Of a stretch of DNA of 64,000 nucleotides, positions 8,424 through 17,147 are shown piece after piece; the first letter of the stretch is position 1, and each line of letters starts with the position of its first letter. The DNA is from a bacterium. Its GTDB lineage: Bacteria > Bacillota_I > Bacilli_A > RF39 > UBA660. The stretch spans positions 54,666 through 118,665 of the forward strand of contig JAHZBE010000005.1 in the NCBI GenBank assembly GCA_019423565.1, in the 5' to 3' direction. The notes under the pieces were generated by a model. The model was given only the letters and a program-made list of their open reading frames with translations, searched no databases and had not been told where the DNA came from. A program made the translations under genes and the position numbers.

Positions 8424-9840
8424 ATTGTATTCCCCATATTACATGGTATTTAGCATCTTTACCACAACATACACATTTTTCATCAATTGCTTTTTCATTT
8501 ACAATACATCTTGATTTACAACCTTTTATTTGTTTTATTTCTTCTTCACATTTAATATCTCCACACCACATTGCATGAATAAATCCTGGTTGTGTATTAA
8601 GTATTTTTTCTATTTCTTCTTTATTATGTGCTTCGAATGTTAATTCATTTCTTCTTTTCTTTGCTCTTTCATACATATCTTTTTGAATAGTTTCTAGTAA
8701 TTTTTTTGTATAACTTACTATATCAATATTAATATTTTCTTCTATCTTTTCTCTTGTATCTCTTCTTGCAAATGTAATTTTATTATTTTCTAAATCTCTT
8801 TTACCAAGTTCTATTCTAACAGGAATACCATTTACTTCTGCTTCTGCAAATTTAAATCCTGGTGATTTATCTGTTAAATCTACATAAGCTTCTATTCCTT
8901 CTTTATTTAATTTTTCTTTATATTCATTACATAAATTTAATACTTCTTCATCATTTCCAATTGGAATTATTGCGACTTGTTTTGGTGCGATTTTTGGAGG
9001 TAATACAAGTCCATAATCATCTGAATGAACCATAATAAGTCCACCAATCATTCTTGTTGTTGTTCCCCATGATGTTTGATATGCATATTCTTCTTTATTT
9101 TCTTTATTAGTAAATTTAATACCATATGCTTCAGAAAATTTTTGACCAAAATAGTGTGATGTTCCTGATTGAAGTGCAACTCCATTATACATTAATGCTT
9201 CATTTGTAAGTGTATATTCTGCACCTGAGAATTTTTCTTTTTCTGTTTTTCTTCCCATTATTGATGGAATTGCTAGTATTTCATTATGAAACCAATTATA
9301 TACTTCTATCATTTGATTTGCTTCTTTTTTTGCTTCTTCTTCACTTGAATGAATTGTATGACCTTCTTGCCATAAGAATTCTCTGCTTCTTAAAAATGGT
9401 CTTGTTTCTTTTTCCCATCTAAGTACATTACACCACTGATTATATAGCATTGGTAAATCTTTATAACTTTTTACATGTGCCGAATAATAATCTGAAAACA
9501 TTGTTTCACTTGTTGGTCTTATTGCTAATCTTTCATCTAATTGTTTACTACCACCCATTGTTACCCAAGCAACTTCTGGAGCAAATCCATTTACAAGTTC
9601 TCCTTCTTTTTCAAGCATACTTTCTGGTATTAATAGTGGCATTTGTACATTTACATGTCCAAGTTCTTTAAATTTCTTATCTAATATTTCTTTCATTTTT
9701 TCCCAAATAGCATATCCATTTGGTTCTATTACCATGCATCCTTTTACACATGAATAATCACATAATTTTGCTGCTCTTACAACATCTGTATACCATTTTG
9801 CAAAATCTTTATTTCTTTCTGTTATTGCTTTGTTTCCCAT
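8419..9840 (-). CDS. proS: Prolyl-tRNA synthetase, archaeal/eukaryotic-type (ProS type 3)
   Basis: The 473-aa class II synthetase shows the type-3 layout: N-terminal catalytic core with VRPTSET-like (IRPTSETMF) and FLRSREFLWQEGHT motifs, an anticodon-binding domain (VAIIPIG onward) and a C-terminal zinc domain with a Cys cluster (about residues 420-460) ending in GIQY. It lacks the editing insertion of the long bacterial ProRS. It charges tRNA-Pro. I chose the ATG at 9840, preceded by AAAGGGTG; the GTG three codons earlier overlaps that site. Expression is probably governed by the T-box leader immediately upstream. Confidence 0.95.
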   Translation of the reverse strand: MGNKAITERNKDFAKWYTDVVRAAKLCDYSCVKGCMVIEPNGYAIWEKMKEILDKKFKELGHVNVQMPLLIPESMLEKEGELVNGFAPEVAWVTMGGSKQLDERLAIRPTSETMFSDYYSAHVKSYKDLPMLYNQWCNVLRWEKETRPFLRSREFLWQEGHTIHSSEEEAKKEANQMIEVYNWFHNEILAIPSIMGRKTEKEKFSGAEYTLTNEALMYNGVALQSGTSHYFGQKFSEAYGIKFTNKENKEEYAYQTSWGTTTRMIGGLIMVHSDDYGLVLPPKIAPKQVAIIPIGNDEEVLNLCNEYKEKLNKEGIEAYVDLTDKSPGFKFAEAEVNGIPVRIELGKRDLENNKITFARRDTREKIEENINIDIVSYTKKLLETIQKDMYERAKKRRNELTFEAHNKEEIEKILNTQPGFIHAMWCGDIKCEEEIKQIKGCKSRCIVNEKAIDEKCVCCGKDAKYHVIWGIQY

Positions 9841-9861
9841 AATATTCACCCTTTCAAAAAT

Positions 9862-10062
9862 AAAAAAGGATAGTACTTCTTAAGGAGTGCATGTGCACGG
9901 TACCATCCTTTTATTTACTTAATTTAAATAACGGTATTACCCGGAAATGTTTACATTTCTCTAAGAAAGTAGGAATCAATAAATAATATATTAGTTTCCA
10001 CCAAACACTAACTCTCTATTTATATTTAATTTAATGACTATGTCTTTCTTAATTGATTTCAA
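9862..10062 (-). promoter_or_regulatory. T-box riboswitch upstream of proS
   Basis: The minus-strand leader carries the conserved T-box core GGATGGTACCGTG (9896-9908), an AGAGAG element and a GGTGG distal-loop sequence. A terminator pairs AAGGATGGTAC with GTACTATCCTT and is followed by a T run. The base of stem I pairs AAGAAAG with CTTTCTT, and the codon next to it reads CCT (9973-9971), a proline codon followed by A. Uncharged tRNA-Pro should therefore favour antitermination and proS expression. Confidence 0.9.
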
Positions 10063-10077
10063 AAATATAATATCATA

Positions 10078-11217
10078 TTATACATTATATGTCAAAGACT
10101 TTTCTTTTTCTTTCTTAACAGAATATTTACTTAAATTTTCATAATAATTTTGTGCGCCATCAACTAATTTTTTATTTATATTTTCATCTGTTAAATCAAT
10201 ACCAATAATCTTAAGTACATCAATAAAATTCATATTCTTTATTTCTTCATCATTAATATGATCATTTAACCATACAACTTTATCTTTATTTCCATTTTCT
10301 AATAAATAACATGCAAATAATGTTCCAAATAAATATCTATAACCGCTACTAAACAAACTACTAATACATTTTCTATAATCATATAAATTAAATTCTTTAT
10401 TTTTGAAGTTATATTCATCTTTTTTATAATCAAAATAATTTAATAAAAATTGGCAAGAATTATCAAACTCTTCTTTTGAAAGTGAAACAATATTATATTT
10501 TATTAAATCTTTATATGAATTTTCTTTTATATTTCCAAACAAATTGTAATACATTAATACAAAAGAATAATTATCTATTGATTTTGAATCTCTTCCCGTA
10601 TATTTTATTCTATCAAATATATCAAGTTCACTAGGATTAATACCACTTTCTAATAGATTTTTTCTTGTACACATTTCAAAATATATTGAAAAGAATTCTG
10701 TTAATATGTACCTATACTCTCCCATATTTTCTGATGCATTAGTAGAATGAATAAATTCATGAATTAAAATAAGCACATCATTATAATTATATTCTCTTGC
10801 TAAATTTATAAAATAATCATTTTTAGTATAATTGCAAGTACTATTATTTCTTGTTTCTTCTTCACTATTTTCTATTTGTGAAAGTTTTTCATAATCATTT
10901 CTTTCACTTATAGTTATGTTTTTCTCTTGATTAAAAAAATCAAGACGTCCAGAATCTATTAACTCATCAAATTTTTCTAAATAATTTGGATTAATTTTTT
11001 CTATCTCATTTCTAGCAATATTAAATATATCTTCAAATGTTAAATTATTTTCATGGAATTTATGATTTAAATCTATATTTTTTAATTTTTCATAAAGCAT
11101 AGAATTAAGTATAAATATTGTATGCATATTATAAATTAAAAATCCATCATACTCACTTAAATAAATAAAAGTATCATTTAAATAATCATTTAATTTTTTG
11201 TAATCTTCTTCTGTCAT
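10078..11217 (-). CDS. Zincin-like HExxH protein of unknown function
   Basis: I do not recognise the family. The 379-aa, mostly helical soluble protein has a HEFIH motif (about residue 153) in LILIHEFIHSTN. A candidate third ligand Glu lies about 20 residues later in LTEFFSIYFE, the spacing of gluzincin peptidases. No signal peptide or membrane helix is visible, so if it is a protease it acts in the cytoplasm. The gene follows the PHP phosphoesterase by 8 bp and is probably co-transcribed with it. Substrate and activity are unknown. Confidence 0.6.
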   Translation of the reverse strand: MTEEDYKKLNDYLNDTFIYLSEYDGFLIYNMHTIFILNSMLYEKLKNIDLNHKFHENNLTFEDIFNIARNEIEKINPNYLEKFDELIDSGRLDFFNQEKNITISERNDYEKLSQIENSEEETRNNSTCNYTKNDYFINLAREYNYNDVLILIHEFIHSTNASENMGEYRYILTEFFSIYFEMCTRKNLLESGINPSELDIFDRIKYTGRDSKSIDNYSFVLMYYNLFGNIKENSYKDLIKYNIVSLSKEEFDNSCQFLLNYFDYKKDEYNFKNKEFNLYDYRKCISSLFSSGYRYLFGTLFACYLLENGNKDKVVWLNDHINDEEIKNMNFIDVLKIIGIDLTDENINKKLVDGAQNYYENLSKYSVKKEKEKSLTYNV

Positions 11218-11225
11218 TTTTTCAC

Positions 11226-12152
11226 CTACTTTACTAATTTTTTTATATTTAATTTATCTTTTTTCCACGTAGATAATATATCTTTAGGTATATATCCATT
11301 ATTATTTATACATACTCCCATTTCATTTTTTCTTCCTCTATTACCATGAAAATCACTACCACCAGATATCATCAAATTTCTTTTTTCTGAAAAAGCTTTT
11401 ATATAATCAATTTGCTTTTTAGTAAAATCATAGTAATAACATTCAATTCCATCTATATCTTTATATTCATCATATAAATTATCTAAAAACTCTTCTGTAT
11501 TTTTCATTTTATAAACATATGGATGAGCCAAGAATAATATACCTCCATTTTCATGAATAAATGTAATTACTTCATCTAAACTTGGTCTATATTTTGAAAA
11601 ATTAAACGAAAATACATTATTTGGAATACATACACATTTTCTAAAAAATTCTTTACCATTTAAAGAATATGAATCCCCTAATTTTTTCATTAATTCTTCT
11701 TTATCATTAAGTAACAATATATCATCATATAATTTTGATTCAAATTTAGGTATAGTTAAATCTTCTTTATATTTATCAGGATATTTTATATTTAGTTTAT
11801 CAAATATTTTTAAGGTATGTGCAGCTGATTCTATTGCTACTTTCTTCAAGTTTACACTTTTTCTTTTATTTACAAAAAATTCATTAACAGTTTCTACATT
11901 ATCAAAATCATAGGCAAGTAACTCTATTTTTTGGCCATGAAAAGATGTTGTTATTTCTATACCTGTTTTTATGTCACCACTAAAATTATTTCTAACATTT
12001 TCATCCATTAATTCAATATGTGCCTTGCAGTTATCATGGTCTGTAATAGATATAATTGATAAACCTCTTTCTTCTGCCATTTTTAATAATGTACTTACAT
12101 CATATACTCCATCAGAATATAATGAATGCATATGTAAATCTATTTTTTCCAT
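11226..12152 (-). CDS. PHP-domain phosphoesterase
   Basis: The 308-aa protein begins with the PHP metal motifs DLHMHSLYSDG (residues 5-15) and ITDHDNC (about residue 37). Later come FLAHPY (about 205) and a C-terminal SGGSDFHGN (about 262). These ligands match the trinuclear site of the 3',5'-nucleoside bisphosphate phosphatase/TrpH-like branch. It has an internal insertion compared with the ~280-aa minimal forms. Likely substrates are nucleoside bisphosphates or short RNA ends; this is inferred from the family. Its partner downstream is the HExxH protein. Confidence 0.85.
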   Translation of the reverse strand: MEKIDLHMHSLYSDGVYDVSTLLKMAEERGLSIISITDHDNCKAHIELMDENVRNNFSGDIKTGIEITTSFHGQKIELLAYDFDNVETVNEFFVNKRKSVNLKKVAIESAAHTLKIFDKLNIKYPDKYKEDLTIPKFESKLYDDILLLNDKEELMKKLGDSYSLNGKEFFRKCVCIPNNVFSFNFSKYRPSLDEVITFIHENGGILFLAHPYVYKMKNTEEFLDNLYDEYKDIDGIECYYYDFTKKQIDYIKAFSEKRNLMISGGSDFHGNRGRKNEMGVCINNNGYIPKDILSTWKKDKLNIKKLVK

Positions 12153-12204
12153 ATATATCCCTTCTCTAGTTCACATATTCTATCACAAAGATAAAAAAAA
12201 TACA

Positions 12205-12236
12205 AAAAATAAATCTATTTTAAAGATTTATTTTTC
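12205..12236 (-). terminator. Terminator after the GH25 gene
   Basis: AAATAAATC pairs with GATTTATTT across the end of the lysozyme gene on the minus strand, followed by an AT-rich tail. Confidence 0.6.
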
Positions 12237-13442
12237 ATAATATATATCTATATCAACAGTGCCATCAATTCCATCTACTTTACCTATTTCTGTTAATTGC
12301 CAAAACTTATAATTACCTTCATAACTTGTTTTATCTGTATAATGTGCAAGCCAAATATTATGATTATTAGGTAACCATATTTGTTCTAAATAATTTTTAC
12401 TTCCATAAAGCATTCCTTTATATCCACTTTTTTCTACTTCTTCTATAAATCCATCTGCCATAGAAGTTAAATTATAAAAGCTTAATTTATATGAATTATA
12501 ATCACTAAAATCTTCCCAATCGAATGCTACTGGAAGAGTAACATCATATTTTTTTATTTGTTTTAATACCCATTTTGCATCTTTAATAGCTTCTTTTTTA
12601 CTAGATGCATATGAGAAATAATAAACTCCTACAGGAATTTTATTTTTATTAGCATTTTTAATATTTTGTTTAAATTTACTATCAAGTACTCTTTCTCCAT
12701 TAGTACCTTTCATGTAACCTACTCTTATAATAACAAACTCTACCCCTGCTTCTTTTAATTTTTTAAAATCTATATCTCCTTGCCATAATGAAATATCAAT
12801 ACCAATTTTTATATTATTATCTTTATATTTATTAACAACATCACTAAAATTAACATATTTTATTTCTTCTTTTGTTTTAGTACTATTATCATTTTTTGTT
12901 TGAACTGGTTCATATACTTTTAAAGTAAAATCTTTTTCAGTAATATTATTACTACTATCTGTTGCTTTAAATTTAAGAGTATAATTTCCTTCAGTATTCA
13001 AATCATAATCTCCAATTATTTCGCATTTTGGACTATTATCATAATTATCACCACAAAGTATATCATCAAGTAATGTATCTTTGCTTCCTTTTTTTAAAGT
13101 ATATGTATTACTTAGCCAAACAACAGGAGGAACAGTATCTACAACATTTATATCAAAACTATAATCAAGTTTTATATTATCATCATTTATAAATTTAAAA
13201 TCTATTGTTTTCTTTCCAAGTTTACTTGAATCAATAGTATAATCATTAACTATTTTTCCATTTATACTTTCTATATAATCTGAAACCTTTTTCTTATCAT
13301 TAAATTCTAAAGTTAAATCAGGAACTAATTCTACCTCAACTTTCGCATATTTAATTCTTAAATAAGAATATAATTTTATTCCTCCAAATATAAGTAAAAT
13401 ACTTACTAAAATAATTATTGGTATTAATATTTTCTTTTTCAT
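12228..13442 (-). CDS. Membrane-anchored GH25 lysozyme with Ig-like domains
   Basis: The 404-aa protein has an N-terminal membrane helix (ILIPIIILVSILLIFGGIK). Two beta-sandwich repeats of DUF5011/Ig-like type follow (about residues 40-175, for example NTEGNYTLKFKATDSSNN). The C-terminal GH25 lysozyme domain begins GIDISLWQGDIDF (about residue 215) and carries catalytic acids in the DWED motif (about residue 310). It should hydrolyse the MurNAc-GlcNAc linkage in the wall. The holin-like gene lies 55 bp upstream on the same strand, the order of a phage lysis module, but the anchor suggests a wall-remodelling role in the cell itself. Confidence 0.9.
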   Translation of the reverse strand: MKKKILIPIIILVSILLIFGGIKLYSYLRIKYAKVEVELVPDLTLEFNDKKKVSDYIESINGKIVNDYTIDSSKLGKKTIDFKFINDDNIKLDYSFDINVVDTVPPVVWLSNTYTLKKGSKDTLLDDILCGDNYDNSPKCEIIGDYDLNTEGNYTLKFKATDSSNNITEKDFTLKVYEPVQTKNDNSTKTKEEIKYVNFSDVVNKYKDNNIKIGIDISLWQGDIDFKKLKEAGVEFVIIRVGYMKGTNGERVLDSKFKQNIKNANKNKIPVGVYYFSYASSKKEAIKDAKWVLKQIKKYDVTLPVAFDWEDFSDYNSYKLSFYNLTSMADGFIEEVEKSGYKGMLYGSKNYLEQIWLPNNHNIWLAHYTDKTSYEGNYKFWQLTEIGKVDGIDGTVDIDIYYEK

Positions 13443-13497
13443 ATTTTTCTCCTATATATTTATTATACACTAATTTTAAGACTTATAAAACTTTTAT

Positions 13498-13737
13498 TTA
13501 GCTTTCAATTGTTTCTTCTATATCTTTATTGTAATTATAATTAGATAAACCTGTTATTGCACCTAAAAATGACGCAAATAATGATATAGTACCAACAATT
13601 AATGTTGGATCAAAGTTATATAATTTCCCAAGTCCAATTATTAATGTAATAGTAGGCGCTACTCCTGTAAATAAAATCCACTTTATTACATTATAAACTT
13701 TATCTTTAAATTTAAATTTTTTTATTTTTTCAATCAT
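13498..13737 (-). CDS. Holin-like small membrane protein (phage Dp-1 holin type)
   Basis: The 79-aa protein has a basic N-terminus and two hydrophobic segments, ILFTGVAPTITLIIGLGKLY and TLIVGTISLFASFLGAITGL. It ends in the SNYNYNK-type tail seen in Dp-1-family phage holins. In phages these form membrane pores that release endolysin. No other phage structural gene is nearby, so it is a remnant or a domesticated module paired with the GH25 lysozyme. It is preceded by a GGAG-type ribosome site. Confidence 0.75.
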   Translation of the reverse strand: MIEKIKKFKFKDKVYNVIKWILFTGVAPTITLIIGLGKLYNFDPTLIVGTISLFASFLGAITGLSNYNYNKDIEETIES

Positions 13738-13840
13738 AATTTCACTCCTTTCTATTTTAATTTATTCTGTATTTTATCTTATTGATTAAGAAAACAACCC
13801 TTGTTCTTATATAATTTTATTAAGGTTGTTTTTTAGTCTA

Positions 13841-13877
13841 AAAAATAAAAAACTTGAAATTATAACAATTCCAAGTT
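13841..13877 (-). terminator. Terminator after tRNA-Met
   Basis: AACTTG and CAAGTT flank an inner AATT/AATT stem; on the minus strand it is followed by TTTTTTATTTTTT. Confidence 0.75.
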
Positions 13878-13889
13878 CATTTACAATAT

Positions 13890-13966
13890 TGGTAGCGACG
13901 GGGGGATTCGAACCCTCGACCCTTCGGGTATGAACCGAATGCTCTAGCCAACTGAGCTACATCGCC
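13890..13966 (-). tRNA. tRNA-Met (CAT), elongator type
   Basis: The 77-nt cloverleaf has the acceptor start GGCGATG, D arm AGCTCAGTTGG, anticodon loop TTCATAC, T arm GGGTTCGAATCCC and an encoded CCA. It closely resembles Bacillus elongator tRNA-Met, including the G1-U72 pair, rather than the initiator, which would have a different acceptor end and three G-C pairs in the anticodon stem. The upstream 280 bp (13967-14245) contain no gene that I can support. Confidence 0.95.
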
Positions 13967-14245
13967 ATTTCGAATAAGCAATATGATTATATCAAAATTA
14001 TTTGATTTTAACAATAGTTTTTTTATATTTTTTATATAACTTACCCAATTATTAACAAATTTATACCCTTTTTTATATTTATTATAATTATAAATAATTA
14101 TATATCTAATTTTTATTTTATTTTTCTAAATTCATCTTCACTTATAATATTTGGATTATATTTCAGGATTTAATTATTTAACTATTACAATCTTGAAAAA
14201 AAATAATATAATAGTAATTAAATTTTTTATGGAGGTAATTCACAA

Positions 14246-14986
14246 ATGTTTAATAAGAAAAATAAAATTGAAATTAAAGAAGAAAAAAGTAAAATTGAAA
14301 AAATCGTATAAATTCAAAAAACAGAAGATAAATATATTTTAGACAATTAAAATGCCATTATAGTTATTAAAAATGAACAAAATGGATATATTATGATTCA
14401 TGAAAGATTAAATGAAAATAAATAGATGTCATATAAAAACATATTATTTTGGTTCTTTAATACATGAAATGGCATCAATAAAAGATTTAAATTTATTTAA
14501 TATACAAGGTTGTGATGGGAATTTTAATGCAATATATAACTATAAAGAAGGAAAATTCATTGTTCTACAAAATACCTGAAAATTAATGGAATCAGACCAA
14601 AATGATATTATTTTAAAAAAATATAATGGATTTCTCGCTTCATTTAAAATTAAATCAGATTATGAAGAAGATGATATATTTTCATACAATAACACTATAA
14701 CAGGAGAAAAAATAGTTGAATGTTTTGGAATAAGTGACGGAAATTATTTTGCTATATTAAATATTGATGGAACCATTAGGTGAAATAAATTATTTAAGGG
14801 AGAATCTTTTTCGGCAATAACAGAAATAATTAATTTAAATGAATATGAATCCTTAGATGAATTCAAAAAAGAAAGAAAACAATATATAAAAAAAAATATT
14901 ATGAGTTAATAGAATAAAGTTATAATGGAAGTATTTCACCATATTTAGATAATGAAGTTATAAAAGTTTTAAATCTTAAAAATTAA
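14246..14986 (+). pseudogene. Decayed gene of unknown family
   Basis: A GGAGG site (14231-14235) precedes an ATG and a reading frame that carries on to 14986 only through in-frame TAA, TAA, TAG and TGA codons. At least two frame changes are also needed: near 14422, and in an A-run near 14890. The continuous reading gives sensible peptides such as HEMASIKDLNLFNIQGCDG, FGISDGNYFAILNIDG and SYNGSISPYLDNEVIKVLN. Most stops can be explained by one C-to-T or G-to-A change from Gln, Arg or Trp codons. It is one of the few plus-strand genes outside the mobile element. I cannot name the ancestral function. Confidence 0.7.
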
Positions 14987-15041
14987 TTTTAAAGAAGACT
15001 AAATCTAATAATAATTGTCTTTTTTTATACCTTTGTAATAT

Positions 15042-15620
15042 TCAATTTAAAATATCTTCAACTACAGCAGTTCCTATAAACAAATATTCATTTATATTAT
15101 CCTTTTTTTCACCATTCCAATACATTTTTGCTTGTTTCTTTTTTCTGTTTAAAGAAATGTTTTGTCTTAATATAAAGGAAGCATCGCCTGTGAAAATATT
15201 ACCAGTTAATTTTAGCTTTACAATTTGAAAATCTTTTTTATTTGTTCTACTAAAAATATTAATCCAATCTTTAATTTCATTTTTAGTTTTACAAACATAT
15301 AAACATTTTAGTCTTGATGGTAAATTAGGATTTAATTCTTTCCTTACTTCTTCAAACACTAATTCCCTAGTAATCATAGCGCTATCGTTTATTGTTTTAA
15401 ATACAAGATTTAAAGTATCATTATTCAATAATAAATTTTTCTCTTTTTTCATATCTATTAAATATTGATTAGCATCTTTATTATCTTCTATATGTTCTAT
15501 ATTATAGATTTCATAATAAAAATTGTTAAATCTTTTGCCAATTTCTAAGATATCACCTATTTGTAATTTTTGACCGGTATTAATATGATAATAAATTTCA
15601 TCAGTTATATTTTTTATCAT
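15042..15620 (-). CDS. DUF2441-like protein (possible ADP-ribosyltransferase fold)
   Basis: The 192-aa protein starts with a YYHINTGQKLQIGDILEIG block. It continues with RELVFEEVRKELNPNLPSRL, CLYVCKTKNEIKDWI and a terminal FTGDASFI...MYWNG block. This order resembles DUF2441-type proteins, which I recall as being grouped with the ADP-ribosyltransferase superfamily; that assignment is from memory, not shown here. No signal peptide is present. The neighbour is a decayed gene on the opposite strand. Function is unknown; a nucleotide-dependent modifier is only a guess. Confidence 0.55.
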   Translation of the reverse strand: MIKNITDEIYYHINTGQKLQIGDILEIGKRFNNFYYEIYNIEHIEDNKDANQYLIDMKKEKNLLLNNDTLNLVFKTINDSAMITRELVFEEVRKELNPNLPSRLKCLYVCKTKNEIKDWINIFSRTNKKDFQIVKLKLTGNIFTGDASFILRQNISLNRKKKQAKMYWNGEKKDNINEYLFIGTAVVEDILN

Positions 15621-15744
15621 TTTTACCTCACCTCATATACTAAAATTATAACACAATTAATATAAAGTATGTTTTTATATAACTAAAAAATTATTGTAAA
15701 AATAAAAACTAATTTTATACAAAAAATAATTTTTATTATCCATA

Positions 15745-15862
15745 AAGTTAGAAAGTATCCAACTTCAAAACTGACATTTTTGTCAAAAAAAAGATTGACA
15801 TTTACAAAACTAACTATTTCTAGTTAGTAATCTATTACTTAAAACTCGAAAGTATCGAGTTT
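15745..15862 (-). other. Cluster of four hairpins downstream of tRNA-Leu
   Basis: Four compact inverted repeats lie here: 15745-15765, 15772-15785 (TGACA/TGTCA), 15810-15827 (CTAACTA/TAGTTAG with a GAAA loop on the minus strand) and 15842-15862. The first and last both form 8-bp stems with the same loop, TACTT, on the minus strand, although the stem bases differ; one G-U pair works only on that strand. This suggests a structured transcript read from the tRNA-Leu side. Its role is unknown. Confidence 0.5.
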
Positions 15863-15872
15863 CCTATCAATA

Positions 15873-15958
15873 TGGTGCGAGAAATGGGAATCGAACCCAC
15901 ACGGCCAAAGGCCAAAGGTGTTTGAGACCTTCGCGTCTACCTATTCCGCCACTCTCGC
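15873..15958 (-). tRNA. tRNA-Leu (CAA)
   Basis: The 86-nt class II tRNA has acceptor GCGAGAG, anticodon loop CTCAAAC (anticodon CAA), a long variable arm (TTGGCC...GGCC), T arm GGGTTCGATTCCC and an encoded CCA. It decodes UUG. Confidence 0.95.
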
Positions 15959-16010
15959 ATAAATCAATTATAACATAAAAAAAATAGATTTCAAATAGAA
16001 ATCTATCAAA

Positions 16011-16961
16011 TTAATGAACATATACTGGGGTACCTATTTCAACCATATTATAAAGTTTAGACACTTCACTTCTTGGCATATTAACACATCCATGACTACC
16101 ATTATATGTATAAATATTTCCACCAAATCTACTTCTCCATGATGCATCATGAAGTCCATATGAGTTTCCTTTAAATGCAATCCAATAACTTACAAAGCTT
16201 GTATAATCAGCACCAGTTAAATTAACATTTCTTGCCTTACTAAGTACTTTATAGTCACCTGTTGGTGTTGGACTTACTCCTCTCATTCCTGTAACTATAT
16301 TAGTTTCTAATACTAATTTATTTCTCTCATAATAATATAATTTTTGTTCTGCAATACTTACCTTTATATAAGATAAATTATTCTTTTTATCAACAGTTAC
16401 TTCTATATTTTTTTTAGTTTCATTATTACTAGAATCAGTAACAGAATATGTAATATTATAGTTACCCGCCTTTTTAATATCTATATTAGAATGTACTTTT
16501 ACTTTACTAGTAATATCACCATCAATATTATCACTTGCATTAAATGTTGGCATTTCAAAATTTTTATTTAAATATAAATATATATGATCATCTGAATTAA
16601 CATTTAATTCTGGGCTAACTAAATCCTTTACTGAAACCGTTCTAATTAATTCTTTTTTTATAAATAAATATTTATATTCTAAAATATATTTTACAGTATA
16701 TTCACCAAATTTACTTGTATCTACATCAGATTTTACCTTAACTTTATTCTTAATATTTTTACCATTTAAAACGGCAACAAAACCTGGTTCCTCATAATTT
16801 GCATTTAAATCTAAGTTCATTGTTTTTTCGCCATTTAAATAAAATGTTGCATTATTGTAAATATTTCTTACGCTCAAATATATTAGAAAAAGTAAAATAA
16901 AAAAAAGAAGTATTATTAAAATCTTGATAACAATAATATTTTTCTTTTCCACTTTTTCCAC
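16011..16961 (-). CDS. L,D-transpeptidase with Ig-like repeats
   Basis: The 316-aa protein has an N-terminal membrane helix (IIVIKILIILLFFILLFLIY). Two DUF5011-type beta domains follow (about residues 40-110 and 115-190, the second ending TYSVTDSSNN). The C-terminal YkuD domain has the LHDAS and GSHGCVNM motifs, the latter with the catalytic Cys (about residue 290). It should form 3-3 cross-links or anchor proteins to peptidoglycan outside the membrane. It shares Ig-like spacer domains with the GH25 lysozyme and sits near the DUF1287 protein, giving an envelope-remodelling neighbourhood. Confidence 0.92.
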   Translation of the reverse strand: MEKVEKKNIIVIKILIILLFFILLFLIYLSVRNIYNNATFYLNGEKTMNLDLNANYEEPGFVAVLNGKNIKNKVKVKSDVDTSKFGEYTVKYILEYKYLFIKKELIRTVSVKDLVSPELNVNSDDHIYLYLNKNFEMPTFNASDNIDGDITSKVKVHSNIDIKKAGNYNITYSVTDSSNNETKKNIEVTVDKKNNLSYIKVSIAEQKLYYYERNKLVLETNIVTGMRGVSPTPTGDYKVLSKARNVNLTGADYTSFVSYWIAFKGNSYGLHDASWRSRFGGNIYTYNGSHGCVNMPRSEVSKLYNMVEIGTPVYVH

Positions 16962-17147
16962 TTATACCACCTATTAACAATGATAACATATTATAATAAA
17001 AAAAAGAATACTAAATATAATTTTTCAACAAATAAAAATTAAAACTAATTTAAAAAAAAGCTTATTCACTTATGGATATATATACTATTAATAATAAAAA
17101 CTATAGTTTTTTTATTATCTTTAACACATTATTTAATAAAACTTAAT

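Noticed and set aside
14151..14342. A short plus-strand frame before the decayed gene
   Set aside because: Very Lys/Ile-rich, no ribosome site, and it overlaps the better-supported reading that begins at 14246.
14246..14986. TGA codons at plausible Trp positions in the plus-strand gene, suggesting genetic code 4
   Set aside because: TAA and TAG also interrupt the same frame, there are frame changes, and genes elsewhere use TGG for Trp and TGA as a true stop in coupled overlaps (for example at 1112, 62396 and 63411).
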